A DNA stretch of 64,000 bases, taken from NCBI GenBank assembly GCA_023374045.1, contig CM041778.1, forward strand, positions 292,989,533 through 293,053,532, read 5' to 3'. Position 1 is the stretch's first letter. Each line of letters opens with the position of its first letter. The stretch comes from Limonium bicolor. Its lineage: Eukaryota; Streptophyta; Magnoliopsida; Caryophyllales; Plumbaginaceae. Made by a program: the position numbers and the translations under genes. Shown in pieces: positions 22,102-34,355 of this stretch. The notes below the pieces were generated by a model that worked only from the letters and a program-made list of their open reading frames with translations, was not told where the DNA came from and made no database searches.

Positions 22102-25100
22102 TGGTCTAAATACCGGGTTTAGGAAAATACGGAGTTAAGAATTAGAGACTTAGGGCTAAGGGTTGAGTGTTAGCGTGTGAGGTACGCTAGATAGGAACTT
22201 CCAGTGTGATCTGGATACCTACATAACCAATCCCGCCCTCCACAGCCCATTATAAGTTGGGGGAAAAGAACGCCAGAGAGATGGAAAAACCTCTCATACT
22301 CGGGTTAACCCGATCTGGCAGTTGTAAACTAAATCTTTTAAGAGAAAGAACCAGTCATACGGTAGAAACCATGAACTGGAAATCCCGAAGACGGTTCCCG
22401 TCTCAACGACAATAACCGTACTGAACAACAGTTGATTGAGGATCCCAACCAGAAGATAACTAAATTTGCGGCACCATGGGGCGACGTGCTTCGCAGTCGC
22501 GAGAACCATGTGCAGCCAACGAGAAGAGAAGCATAACTACGCAATGAAGCGGGAAGTGGAGTAACAAAACCCGAGACAAGAGAGTCTACGGATTGCAAAC
22601 GCATGATAATACCATTAACGGTATACAACCCGACTAAGGACTTTGTCAAGGATAGATAACTACAAACCTACAACGCCAAAGGGCGGTAATACCCAAATAA
22701 CATAGTTCGGACAACTATGGGAGTAATCATTAAGCTTACACTAACAGGACTACTACGTAGTTCCTAAGGATCCGATAAACCTCAGTAACCACCGCCAAGT
22801 GTGGGAACGAGCTATAGAGCAAGGTACATAGAGTACCACAAAGGTCGGGAAGCACCCGAAAGATCGACAACCTTGTCAAGAATAATGAGAGATTACTCAG
22901 GAATTGACCACTAAGATCAAAATGGATGGAAGAGCCAATAAAACCACCAAGTATGGATGGAAACAATACCGCAATCGGTATAAGGTAACCTAAAAACCGA
23001 CGTACCCGCGCACTTGCCAAGGCAAGTGCAGTGACAACAAGACAAGTTGGAGGACGTTAAATGACTAACAAGTACTTACTAAGTACCACTATGGAAATGG
23101 AAGCAATCATAGGATCGCCAATCCTAAGAACTTGAAGAATCAACCCTGGAAAGGCCTAACGGCCCGACCATTACATTGACGAACATACCAGTCAGCAGGA
23201 GGCTGTACTTGGTCAAAGACCTTAAGCATGGCAACGCCATGAAGATTTTCTTTCAAATTCAAAATTTTTTATTTCAAAACCCAGAACTTTTCTTTAAAAA
23301 CCACAACCCTTTTCTTTTAGACCTCAGTTTTTGAAACCAAACCAGAAGAATCATGGTGAGTATCATAGAATGATACAAGAGGAGTTGACAATAGAATACT
23401 TCACCTAGGCGTGTGACGAGCACTATGTGTACCCCAAATACGGGATGTGGGACGACCGCACTCCGAAGGAGCTTGCGGGCTTGACAGACCCTTTTGTGAG
23501 TTAGTCAGGTAAGTGGTAACGTACCAATAAGGTACCCCACGTATGTATACATGTAGTGTACGAAACACGGGAAGTAGTCAGCTCCGTTCTACGGACCATA
23601 AGGTAAATTTAAACCAAACAGTTGGACACCTCGAATGATCGAAGAACCCAGGTAAGCTTATAAAGCTAAAGGAGTCAAAACTTACTCCAAGAGGATGATG
23701 AAGAGTTATGAAAGTGCGAGAAGCACTAGTAGTTGACTAAAGACATTGGATATGTCTCAAGAATTTGAAACTAAAGCATGAAATAGCTGAAATGGATACC
23801 CGGTCTAAACACAGTGAGGCAAATGCCTGATGAAAACACATCAATGTTCAAAGAACAAAGTGAAATACCCAGAGTGATCATCTAAGGCACCGGAGGATAC
23901 CGTTCACCACCGAAGGAAATACCAAACCGGTTAAAACCATAAAAGAAGTATCCATAGTCTACCCTGAGAACGGGAGACGTTATAACCCTAAATGGGACAA
24001 TGCGGAGTAAACCTAACATACTCTTTTGTTAGCCAAAGGTAATGGCATAACTTAGCATCACCAGGAGCAATCCTTGGAGGGTGTAGAACTACATGTCGTG
24101 ATAAAAACACAAGAATTACAACGAACACTCGGATAGAACACTGAAGGGATCCCACTTACCAGGGGATACCCTAAATTAATAGATGATATCAATCAACACC
24201 AAGAGACTTAAAAAGGGCACCCAACGGATGGAAGCGTGATGTGATGACCCCCTCATGGAGCCCGGTAGTACCTCCAAGCCATTTGACGGCATACGGAGTA
24301 AACCAATGCTGGTGATCAGCCTAAGATGAGCAAAGCTCTAGGCAACGTGGCTAGTAAGCCAGGAACCCATTACAATACAAATTCAATGGTCGCAAAACCA
24401 TTGTGAATCATAGGAAGAGTTGCCAAGAACGGCATCAGTAAGATTGTTTAATAACCAACGAGTAGAGATACCCCTTGTTATTGTGATACCGCAAAAGCGG
24501 AGAACATACGGATCCCAAAGAAGAGGATACCATCAATAAATGTCGGAAAATATATCTCTTTCCAAACTACTAATGTAGTGAAGCTTGAGCATACAATTAT
24601 CGCCAAGCAATGTGTAAGATAAGCTTTGATAGCAATTATTGAAAACCAAGGAGTAATCGGTTAAGAAGTAATAGCGCATGTGAAGATGTGAAGGGGAAAA
24701 TCAATGACGCTCAAGAGCTCAGAGGAATAAAAGGATACCATATTCGGTAATCAGCCAAATAAATGGTGAACCATTGTATAAATGGTAGAGGTACATGAGC
24801 AGAAGCTAAGGTAATAGCGGATGCCATGGAAACCAATGTCGTAAATAAATGCGAACATGGTGCGCAGCAAGCGACCAATACATATGAATAAGTCACGCAA
24901 TGATATAGAGTTGATGAATAAAGATGGTAGACAGTCCGAGAAACAAGAAGGAAACAATGTTTATTCCTATTGCTATCTCGCAAGAGATTTACTGCCCGGG
25001 GTTTACGCCTCTGCACTCTATAGGACTGAGTGTTTTGGTATTGCACTTGTGCAGTAATGATCGAGTGGGATAGCTAGGAGGTTGAGAAGATGGCAATTGT

Positions 25101-25728
25101 GGTAAGAGTAGAGGGAAATTTAAGAAGTAAAGAACACTTGTAAAGAACCAGTAGGTGGGCATAGTCCTGAAGCCACTGGTAATAGAGGAAGCACTACAAT
25201 TAGGTAGTGGCTTAACCTCAACCGACAATAAGTCAGAGGAACCCAGTGAATAATCATGGGAGTACGAACAGTATATACATTGATTCCAAAAGCTGGATAG
25301 AAACCTATAACTCATTGAGTCCGCGTACGGTAAAAGAATACCACACCTGATTAATAAACCTTGTTCCCAAGATAAAAGGATAAAAGGATAGTGTATAACA
25401 CATTAAGGATACCGAGAAGGGTAAGTAAACCCTAGGTTATCAGGGTCACGCAGCAGAAGCTAGTGGGCCCAAATTCTAAAGGTTTAATACACCTAGTGAA
25501 TGAATGGATAATTATCAATGCCTTGAAGTCTCTAAGGCTAGAACCGAACCCGGTTAAGAGTTAAATAAACTCCGATGGAAATTCTTGGTGTAGGGACTAA
25601 ACTAGTAAATTAGTTAAGACCCTTTGACCAGAATACATTGTGTAATAGGCCGCTTGGAAGTTGAATTACTCTGGGACGGCTAAACGCCTTAGACCTATGT
25701 CCAATGTTGACACAAGGTAGATTACGTG

Positions 25729-25757
25729 GGCGTAATCCCTTTTTAAGGGGGGTAGAG
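25729..25757 (+). promoter_or_regulatory. Second (internal) polypurine tract of element B
   Basis: GTAATCCCTTTTTAAGG followed by GGGGTAGAG, about 1.2 kb upstream of the 3' LTR, is the counterpart of the internal tract at 11480-11506 in A. Confidence 0.5.
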
Positions 25758-26577
25758 CGAAAATCGCGAAGTGTATGTTTCACGTGGTAAGGGCATAAAC
25801 TACTATGCGCATAGCGTAAAAGAATTTGTTTTGATGATGGGTACTCATGTTACATAAACATTTGTACTCACTCATTGCAGAAATTATGATTATTTGTGGG
25901 ATTTGAAGTGGAAAGGAGAAGAGAAACTCCAGGGGAATGAGAGCCCCGGTGGTATATGTCTATTCGAGATTAGACATAGTATTTGATTTGGGATTAGACA
26001 TGGTATGGATGAGTATATTTGGGAAAATTTGTTGAGAATAAATCGGTATGAAACCGATGTCAAATCTAGTGGGAATTGAGTCCCCTAGGTGAATTGGGTT
26101 AATTTGATTTGTGAACAATTTTAGGATAGAAAACTAATTGGCATTATGTGTTTGAATTTCTTAGGTAAAGTAGTTGCAGATAAGTAAGCAACAATTTATG
26201 AGTAGGTGTGAAACTGACGTAGAACCTAGTAGGAATTGAATTCCTAGGAGGTTGATTGAAGATAATTGAGGATGATTGATGGACCGAGTTTCATCGCTTG
26301 GAGATGTTTTGCTTTGCTTTCAAGACTAGAATAATTAAAAGATAGAAAATGGTAAATGATTGAAATACCTGATTGTTTGAAATGGAAGTGTGAAGTCGAA
26401 CTTGATTTACTAGTGATCAAAGGAGATGAAACACAAATTGGGGCGGAGAGATTGTTCATCACTGATGCTGATCACATCGGGGTTGAATAATTCTTGAGGC
26501 CCCCTGTAAGTGGTCATAAGTAATCTTGCTAGGATAAATGCAGTAAGCATGGATTGGGTTTAGTGTGGGATTGTACT

Positions 26578-26845
26578 GTTATGTATGTATGTGTTGTACG
26601 GGCATGTACACACGGTAAATTGCTCTATGATAATTAATTGGTGTTGCTCCGGTATGTGCATGGTTGGAAATTGTTTTGTGTTGCACTAGTATGTGCACGG
26701 TGGTAAATTGTTTTGTAACATATTGATATGTACGCACGTTTGCATGGTACGGGGATGTATGCTGCATGGTGTTGGTAGGTACCCACGGTTGTTAATTGCT
26801 TGTTAACTGATTGGGTGTGTACCGGTATGTACACACCGGCTGGAC
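26578..26845 (+). repeat. Degenerate tandem repeats in the 3' internal region of B
   Basis: Roughly five imperfect units of about 50-60 bp share GTATGT(A/G)CACACGG and AAATTG(C/T)TTTGT. They lie shortly before the polypurine tract, where many plant LTR elements carry variable tandem repeats. Confidence 0.6.
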
Positions 26846-26942
26846 TGACTTCGAGCCTGTAGGGTTATAGAGATAATGACCTCTGCACACGAGATGTCTA
26901 AATGACTAACGATATTAGACTCACCAACTTTGTGGGCAAAGT

Positions 26943-26959
26943 TCTTTAAGGGGGTAGAT
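26943..26959 (+). promoter_or_regulatory. Polypurine tract of element B
   Basis: TCTTTAAGGGGGTAGAT directly precedes the 3' LTR (TGAAATACC at 26960). Confidence 0.85.
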
Positions 26960-29900
26960 TGAAATACCCCGAACTTAATTAGGGCGATTAAATTACTCTA
27001 ATGATATTTGAGGGCCTATTAGTGCCTAATGAATTTTGGTAAAAAGAATAAATCCAAAAGAAACAAGAAAAACGCTTAAAAAGCGAAAAACACTAAATTG
27101 AGCGTTAAGTGACCCTAGGAGGAATACAACCTTGAAAAGGGTATTAAATGAATTTAAAGGCTTAATAAGGCCTAAATAATCATGAGGGAATAAATCCCGA
27201 AGAAAACGGATCCTTAAAACGGATTAAAAACACAAACGAACCTTAAAGCGCGTTTTTCGAGGAAACCGGGAAAACGCGACTTTAAGCGGGTTAAATAGAC
27301 CCGTAATAAGTTTGGTCAACCAAATAGTCATTAATAAACATTAATGAAGGTCTAGAACCAATAAAATTAATTAAACAAGAAAATTCCGGAAACGGGTTCC
27401 GGTTAGTAAAACTGTAAAAAAAAGTTGTGGGGTAAAAGCATAAATAAGCTAAGTTAGTGTGTCCACTTTGCAAATAAAAATTAAAACACACTTGTGTGTG
27501 TGAGTGGCAGCCGGCCAACACCCCTCCCTCTCTTTTATTTCATTCCTAATATGCTAAAGGACAAAAGAATAAAAGAAAGGAGGTACAAAAGTAAAAAGGA
27601 GAATCTCTCTCTCCTAACTCCCTCTTGCCTCACGTTTTTTTTCCCCATCAGCTGAGTCTTCTTCTTCCTCCAGCTATCACATGGCGATTTCTTTCTCCAT
27701 CCCCAGCTCCTCTCTTCTCTTCCATTTTTGAAGGACCAAACCAACTCCAAATCACATAAAAATCACACCATTGAACTCCTCTCTTCAAGGGCTTCTTTTT
27801 CCACCCTTTAAAAATCAAAAAGCTCACAACTCTCCACCATGGCTGTATCACATTTTGGAGCTTGAATACCCCCATTGAAACCCCCTTCATCTCCACTTGG
27901 TTCTAAGGTAAAAATGGTCTTCAAAGCTCTCTTTTTCCAGCTTTTATGACAAAAACGAAAATCTGAAATGGAGCCTTGTTTTGCCCCTCTTCTAGCCGGT
28001 TTGGTGTCTCATTTTGGATCTGGAAACCTCCTCTTTTTGCTGTTCAAAAATCTCTCTAAGAGCTTAAGGTAATACTCCCTTGCAAACCCTAAATGTGTAT
28101 TAAACATAAGTTAGTAAGGAATGATTTTTATAAGTTGTATGGTGTGGGGTGATTGGCTGTAGCTTGCCGATTTGGTGGGGAAAGGATAGGAGTAAGAATT
28201 CAAGAAACAAGGAAGAAGGAAGAAGGAGAGGGAAGGAAGAGAAAGAAAAGCTAGAGAAAACAAGGTAAAGACACATACCTTGAGCTAGTTTTGATTATGT
28301 GTTTGTAACAGTTTTTAATGTCTAAAAAGAATGAATTGGAAAGTTTGGATAATGGGTTATGTTGTAGTATAATGAGGAAGAGTTTTGGGCTGTTTTGGAA
28401 TTGTTTGGTTAGTGTTTAAAGACATGAAAACCAAGGAAAGACAGTGGATGTTTGTGCAGGAAAATATATGTGGAATGTTGAACAAGTGTGTTGTTAGGAG
28501 CCCTTGATGGATTTGGTTAGTTACTGATGGTTAGGAACTGAAAATGATGTTGTGGGAATGTCTAAAAATGTAGGGAGACTATGTCAAATCTTACCTATAA
28601 ACTAGAACACTTAAGAGCTAGAAACAAGTGGGAAAAACACTTTGAAAACAGATTTTGAATGGAGCCAAGTTGGGGATAGATTAGGAGAGATAGGTAGTGC
28701 ATAGTGAGTCTTAGGAATGGCATTAGGAAGAGGAACCATGAATGATAAATGAGGGAACCAAAATCTGTAGCATGACTATGCTAGGAAGAAACAATGTGAG
28801 TGCTGAAATGAAATTTAGAAAACAAGTTGTGAATTGAGATAGAAAAGAGTCAAGAGGTTAGTAGATGAGTTAAGGAGTGTTTTAAGGTGCCTAAACATGT
28901 AGGAAATTTGGGAAAATGATTAGGAAAAGATTGGGTGAGAATTGAGGAGAATTTGGAATTCAAAGTAGATAATTAAAGGGGTTCTGCAGCCGACCTACCC
29001 AGGCGACCTACCCTAGACTGGGTCGGTCGGGCTGAATTCTGTAACGCGGGTGCTTTCTGCAGCCGACCCACCCAGGCGACCTACCAGAGTGGGTCGGTCG
29101 GCCTTTTAAAAAAAAAAATTAATTAGATAAATATATATATAAATACATATAAATATATATATATATACATATATATATACATACATATATATGTGCATGA
29201 GTAAGGAGTTAGTGCTAAAGTAAGGAAGGTAAGAAAGTTGTGAATATAATGAACATTTAGTTAAACCGAAATAACGGAGTAAGTACGGGGGTAGCAATTA
29301 TGTACGTATTGTAATGCTTAGTATTAATTGAATCATTTGGCATGTAGTCATTGGTTCGAGAATAAGGATCGAGGAACAAGAGTGAACCAGAGGAACAAGG
29401 GAACACCTGGTAAAGTAAATTCTGGTAAAAGGTATGATTTCCTCATGCTCTGTATCCTAACTTGGTTACCCCGATTTGTGTGCTTGTTTGAATGTGTGAT
29501 CACCTAACAAGATAAATGCACGAATCGGATTGTGTGCACTTAATAGTGCTTGTATTGTATCGTTGTTTGTTGGATTGAATTTAAACTAAGTTTGTATAAT
29601 TCATGAAATGGATGAATGATGAATGAGCTGATTGCATGTGATTGTGTATTGTAGTGCGACTCATAGTTGAGTCTTATTTGATTCATGACTCAAAGAACGA
29701 GCCGTGTTGTGGATGATGAAAACGAGGTAACACACGAAAACCATCGATTAACGGACAACGATAAATTAAACTTATAAACTTACTCGAAATGAGAACAAGC
29801 GACACATAAGGCTAGAGAACATCCTTAATTTCAATAGTCGACCTCCTATGCAATGTTTGTTAGAAAACGAACATAGTTCCTAAGTAATGGAAGTGTAGGG

Positions 29901-29982
29901 GCGACCCTTAAATCGGCAGATACAACGAGATAGGAGAATCTCCTATGTTGTATGATAGCATCGAGAGAGATGTGGCTGACTG

Positions 29983-30018
<36 letters not shown>

Positions 30019-31180
30019 GTACCTATTGTTACTAACCCGAGAGCTGGGTTAAGGGGATTGTGAGTCACGCGTGCAAGGAAGAGGAAGCAACAAAGCGTAT
30101 GTTTCCGAATCCATGGTCGAACTCCCTTGTTACCGGGCCGTGTGCCACATAGTGGTGCCCTGCAGGGCCGTGTGCCACATAGTGGTGCCCGACTGGAGTA
30201 AGACCGGAAGAGCTTACCCGTCTAAAGAGGTAAGCTGGGTATTATGGGAAAGGAAGAGGGAACATGAGAGAATGTTTCTAACTCCGTATTGCGATTATAA
30301 AAGCCCGGTGGTGAGACCTATATATGTCTCTGCCCGGAGGCCTTGAGGCTTAACCTAAAATTATTCAAGAGTAGAATAATTAAGAAAACTAGATCGGGAC
30401 CAAGAGTGTCTAAGGATCTAGGACAAGTAAACTACCCGGTTGGGATGGAAGTTGGTGATTAACAAGAATAGAACTCACTTGAGATACGGTCTCTCAAGGT
30501 TTAGAATAAGGTAGTTGTATTTACTGAACTGGATGTGATATCTGTGTGGATTGTATTCCTGGATTGAATGTGGATTATTGTGTGAATGTACTTATATAAT
30601 GTATTGTTGTATTGCATGCTGTTTGAACTAAAATGAACCGCATGCTCTCGACCAAATAGTTGGCGTACCCTTGCTAGTACGTGGGGTATGCGGAAGTCAT
30701 ATGCAGCAATTTTGCTGAGCCCCTTGGGGCGATGTTTCTATTTTTCCAGGTACAAAGGAGTCGGTCACCGTTCGAGAGTAGGACGGGGTTGTGATTAAGC
30801 ATGGGTAGCTGTTAGATATCTGTATTGTTGTATTATGGAAACGTAAGACCGAAAGGTCATTAATAATGTTGGGAATTGTAGATACTCGGTATAGTATTAA
30901 ATGGAGTTTGTATTGTTTATCGTGGGATTAAAGGTTGTATTTGGTTTGAGAATTGATAAGGGAATGGAATGTATCATTTTGTATAGCGTACTCGGTAATG
31001 ACCCATCAGACCGATATTGTAATTTGACTGTTGTAATTGAGTTTGGTTTGGCCTTGTTAGTCACGTGGGTGACTAGCGGCATTGTATCACCCCCGGTTGT
31101 ATTGAAAATTCCGTTGCTAGTGTATTGGTAATGGAGACGGGTTAGGAGATAAGTGTGTGAATACCGGTAGGGGTGTTACA
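26960..31180 (+). repeat. 3' LTR of element B (4,221 bp)
   Basis: Full-length partner of 17837-22069, ending GGTAGGGGTGTTACA before the GTTTA target repeat at 31181-31185. Confidence 0.93.
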
Positions 31181-31185
31181 GTTTA

Positions 31186-31755
31186 TGAATGTTTGGATGG
31201 ATGATTAAGTATATTTATGCATGAAAATTACAGTATTGATTATAACTGTAAATTGGTAAAGCATGAAACCAATCTAATAATAAGATGGTTAAAATGACTA
31301 AGTGACCATTAGGGTCCAGGCCCGGCATACTCTGCGTTTATCGCTGATACTACACTCATTGCAGGTTGATGATCATTGTCGAAGCCGAAGTGCGGGAACA
31401 GGGTAGTTAGGGATTACTTTAATTACCGCACATAGAGTTTGTTTGTATAACAATGTTATGCTGTGGATTGTATTATGGTACGGTTATGTATATTCGGGAT
31501 TGGGTAAACGCTCACTTGTCAATGTTTTTGGTGTATGGACTTAGTATGATGTATAGGAATGTTTCTCGTTATCACAGCGGTTAGCAGTTTGTTTATGTTG
31601 GTTGTTAAATAGTTTGGCTTCATTACTCGCATGGGCGAGTAATGGCCGGTAACACCCGAGTGAGTATTATTGTTGTTATTATTTCTTCCACTGTAAGACG
31701 TTTTATTTATTGCTACAAGAGAGATTATTACGTGTTTAAGGTGAGGGGTGTTACA
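31186..31755 (+). repeat. 3' LTR of element A, remaining part
   Basis: Continues the A LTR interrupted at 17836; matches about 7093-7649. The end GTGAGGGGTGTTACA at 31755 is followed by GTCTC, the same five bases found left of the TRIM. Confidence 0.93.
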
Positions 31756-31895
31756 GTCTCCCTGAGGAGTCCCGCCCTGAGAAGTCACTACACGTCAGGG
31801 AGACGTACTGAGGAAACAAACACCAAAACTTGTCAGAATTCCAGACATTCAAACATGCAGACAGACCCCACAAACACCAGAGAAAGCCAAACCTG
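31756..31895 (-). pseudogene. Element C: 5' leader and N-terminal stub of gag
   Basis: On the minus strand this runs from the primer site toward gag. Its frame is continuous with the gag at 891-1773 if the inserted DNA and one GTCTC copy are ignored. No in-frame ATG is visible, so the start codon has been lost or lies in a shifted frame. Confidence 0.65.
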
Positions 31896-31907
31896 GCTCT
31901 GATACCA
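31883..31907 (-). promoter_or_regulatory. Primer-binding site of element C, with adjoining hairpin
   Basis: On the minus strand TGGTATCAGAGC occupies 31907-31896, five bases after the LTR end. Its last bases begin a 7-bp hairpin (AGAGCCA, loop GGTT, TGGCTTT, one G-T pair) at 31900-31883. Confidence 0.85.
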
Positions 31908-31912
31908 CTAAA

Positions 31913-33889
31913 TGTAACGACCCCAAAACCGGCCTAGGAGTTAGGGTTGTTACACGCCACGAGTCTACTACCTAACGTCGCAAGGCTCTAACAACGCATG
32001 CTCAAAACCGAAAACGTAACAATAACATTAACATGAAAGAGTTTACAATATCCAAACCATGTGTGAAATCCAAATGCAGAGTAAAGGCCCGTAGGCTACA
32101 TAATCCATAGTGTCAAATACGTAAAAACATAACATAGTCTAAATATAAGCTAGTACCTAATCAAATCCCAGGCAAGAGAGAATCCCCAAGCTCAATCTAT
32201 ATAATGAAAGAAAGGGGTGAGCTCAACAGCCAGTAAGCAGAAGACTTCCTCAAGGAAGCCACTCAAATTAGAAGCAGACATTACATAAAACAGAGGGAAG
32301 CACATGCTGCTTGTAAATAGGCAGAACATGAACAAAACGGATCAGAAAGCAGAGCAGAATATCACATCAAAATCTCAGTGGGACATTCAGAATCAGAAAC
32401 ATATGGTGGGACACTAGAAACCCGCTAACACAACAGAAGGACTCACATAATGTCCTATGGATCCAAAGATCCTACATCAGAAGCCTTAGAGACAGCTAAC
32501 AAACCCGTCGATCACTAATGTCCTAAGGGATACCCTAAGGAACTTATACAGAAGGAATTCCTGTGCAGCATGCTACGGGACAGCCCGACCCGACTATCCA
32601 AGGCTCAGAAGCTAAGTAACTAGGTCCTAAAATGATTTAGCCAAAATGTTATATCAAAAGTGCTTAAACAAGCATAAATAATGCATAAACATCTTATTCA
32701 CACTTAGAGGATTCATACCCCGCAAACAGAAGTCAAAACGGATCTCAACGAGCAAAATAGGCAAAACAGAAGGTGTGTCCGGACATGCGTCCGACCTTGC
32801 ATGTCCGGACACGGTGCGAAGCCATAACATCAACTTGTCCAGACATCTGTCTGGACTTACATGTCCGGACACATGTCGAATTCTAAATCGAAAGAAGTCC
32901 AGACTTGTGTCCGAACTTACAAAGCTCGGACACAAGTCTAAGAAAAACAGAATGTCCTCGCATGCTATCCGGACTTACATGTCCGGACACTCGAAAATTC
33001 AGAAAACAAAGCAGCACCAGGCGACACGTCCGGACTTACATGTCCGGACACTCGAAAATTCAAAAAACAAAGCAGCACCAGGCGACACGTCCGGACTTAC
33101 AAGTTCGGACGCATGTCCAGACGTCGCAAAAATGTCAGTTTCCAGAACGAAATAGAAGCGCAGAAAACATCCAAAATCACCAAGAGTTCATCCAAATTCC
33201 AGAATCAAGTAAATCAGTCCCCTTGGGAGTTTAACACCTTCGAAACAGATACAAATCACACGCAAATTCACACCACGCAACGCAATTCAACACCTAAATC
33301 ATAATCGAAATCAGCAATCCCAAGGGTGAATGAACAACCCCGATTCCATCCCTCACTTACTTGAATTCACAGAGCAGATTCTGTCCAACGTTGCCAAGAA
33401 CCAAACGAACGGAACACAGCAGAGGAGGAGCATAATGCAGCACTGAATTGCATAGAACAGTCCCCAAAATCAGAATGCAAAATCAGAAAACTGCTCTTCC
33501 CAAACCACAACAAACTACCACCAAACCATAATAACAAACCTGAAACACCGTAGAAGGCTTTCCGAGCAGCTGCAAAAAATTGACTAAGTTGAAGCAGGAA
33601 TCCTCAACCAAAATCAGAGGCATGGTAGAGAGGAAGGAAAGAGTCTCAAGCGCTCAAACTATCGAGAATAAGAACGGTGTTTGAAACTGACTTGAAACTG
33701 ATGTCAATATCAATTAAAGGAATCAGCCTAAATAAATAAAACACTTACCAATAATAAGAGGGGAAAAGACCTCCTTAAACCTCTCTTTCAATTAAACGCC
33801 TTGGACGTCATAAACTGCTAAGAAGTTCATAATATAAGATGACAAACAAAAGACGTTAGGAAATTCTGAAATTAAACCGGGTTATTACA
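31913..33889 (-). repeat. 5' LTR of element C (1,977 bp)
   Basis: On the plus strand it runs TGTAACGACCCC to GGTTATTACA, next to the minus-strand primer site, so it is the 5' LTR of the split gypsy element. It contains palindromic minisatellites (32775-33125). The open frames over those repeats are repeat artefacts. The partner LTR is outside the window. Confidence 0.85.
32775..33125. repeat. Palindromic TGTCCGGACA minisatellite in LTR C
   Basis: At least eight occurrences of variants of GTCCGGACTTACATGTCCGG. Two nearly identical 60-bp units at about 32990-33090 also share ACTCGAAAATTCA and GCAGCACCAGGCGACA. The core TGTCCGGACA is self-complementary, so transcripts can form many small hairpins. 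Confidence 0.8.
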
Positions 33890-34160
33890 TTTTAGGTTCC
33901 CAACACCTCCATGCTTGGCATATTTTATCCATTTTAGGTTCCTGACACCTCCATGCTCGGTGTAGTTTATCCACTTTAGGTTCCCGACACCTCCATGGTC
34001 GATGTAGTTTATCCACTTTAAGTCCCCGACACCTTCATGCTCGGCTATTTTCTTCACTTTTAGGTTCCCGACACCTTAGATGCTCGGCTTAGCTCATTCA
34101 TTTGTTGGTTCCCGACACCTTAGATGCTCGATCTAGTTTATTCATTCTTAGTTTAGTCCA
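33890..34160 (+). repeat. 42-bp tandem repeats in the 3' region of a Tat/Ogre-like element
   Basis: About six imperfect units contain TTTAGGTTCCCGACACC and ATGCTCGG(T/C)(G/T)TAG; the minus-strand reading shows the same 14-residue period. They lie just upstream of a polypurine tract and LTR, where Ogre-type elements are known to carry tandem repeats. A second, shorter repeat (GGTAGCTAGCGCCTCA) follows at about 34170-34250. Confidence 0.75.
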
Positions 34161-34355
34161 TCTTTCGCATTTTAGGTAGTTGGCGCCTCATAATAGCCCA
34201 GCACATCTTGACTTCTCTTAGGTAGCTAGCGCCTCAGAATAGCTCAGCATAACCAACAACCCTTTAGGGATTTCATTCCTCAGGACAGGAAAAAATGTTG
34301 GGGTATCACTCAAGCATCAACTAGTCTATTCATGCTCATTACAAAGCCTAGTTGA

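Larger units (their letters stand above)
22102..26945 (+). other. Non-coding interior of element B
   Basis: No conserved protein motif was found in six frames; open frames stay near or below about 110 codons and lack family signatures. Shared blocks with A are at about 23385-23600 and 25009-25065. The stretch CGCCCTCCACAGCCC near 22232 resembles CGCCACAGCCCAGGG in A's gag, possibly the last trace of a lost gag. Confidence 0.6.
17837..31180 (+). mobile_element. Giant-LTR retrotransposon B (13.3 kb), LARD-like, nested in A
   Basis: The 5' LTR is 17837-22069 and the 3' LTR 26960-31180, both TGAAATACCCC to GTGTTACA. The primer site is at 22075 and the polypurine tract ends at 26959. A perfect 5-bp target duplication GTTTA occurs at 17832-17836 and 31181-31185. 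No gag or pol similarity was found in the 4.9-kb interior. It shares terminal sequences, hairpins, internal blocks and the second polypurine tract with A, so it is a related element that lost its genes. It is younger than A, since it lies in A's LTR. Confidence 0.93.
2232..31755 (+). mobile_element. Giant-LTR retrotransposon A (about 15.4 kb without its insertions)
   Basis: The 5' LTR is 2232-7649. The primer site is 7654-7665, the internal region runs to 12982, and the 3' LTR starts at 12983. That 3' LTR is interrupted by element B (17837-31180) and ends at 31755. Both LTRs start TGAAATACCCC and end GTGTTACA. The internal region keeps only a decayed gag (7882-9279), non-coding sequence, a hAT insertion and a polypurine tract. 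No protease, RT, RNase H or integrase was recognised, so the copy could move only with enzymes from another element. The left flank is GAGAT and the right flank GTCTC, so A alone has no matching target duplication. Confidence 0.9.

Noticed and set aside
22736..23020. 94-codon minus-strand frame in B
   Set aside because: Hydrophobic but without any motif, and not preserved in the matching region of A.
32775..33234. Open frames of 93-126 codons on both strands
   Set aside because: They follow the palindromic tandem repeats, overlap in several frames and show no protein family.
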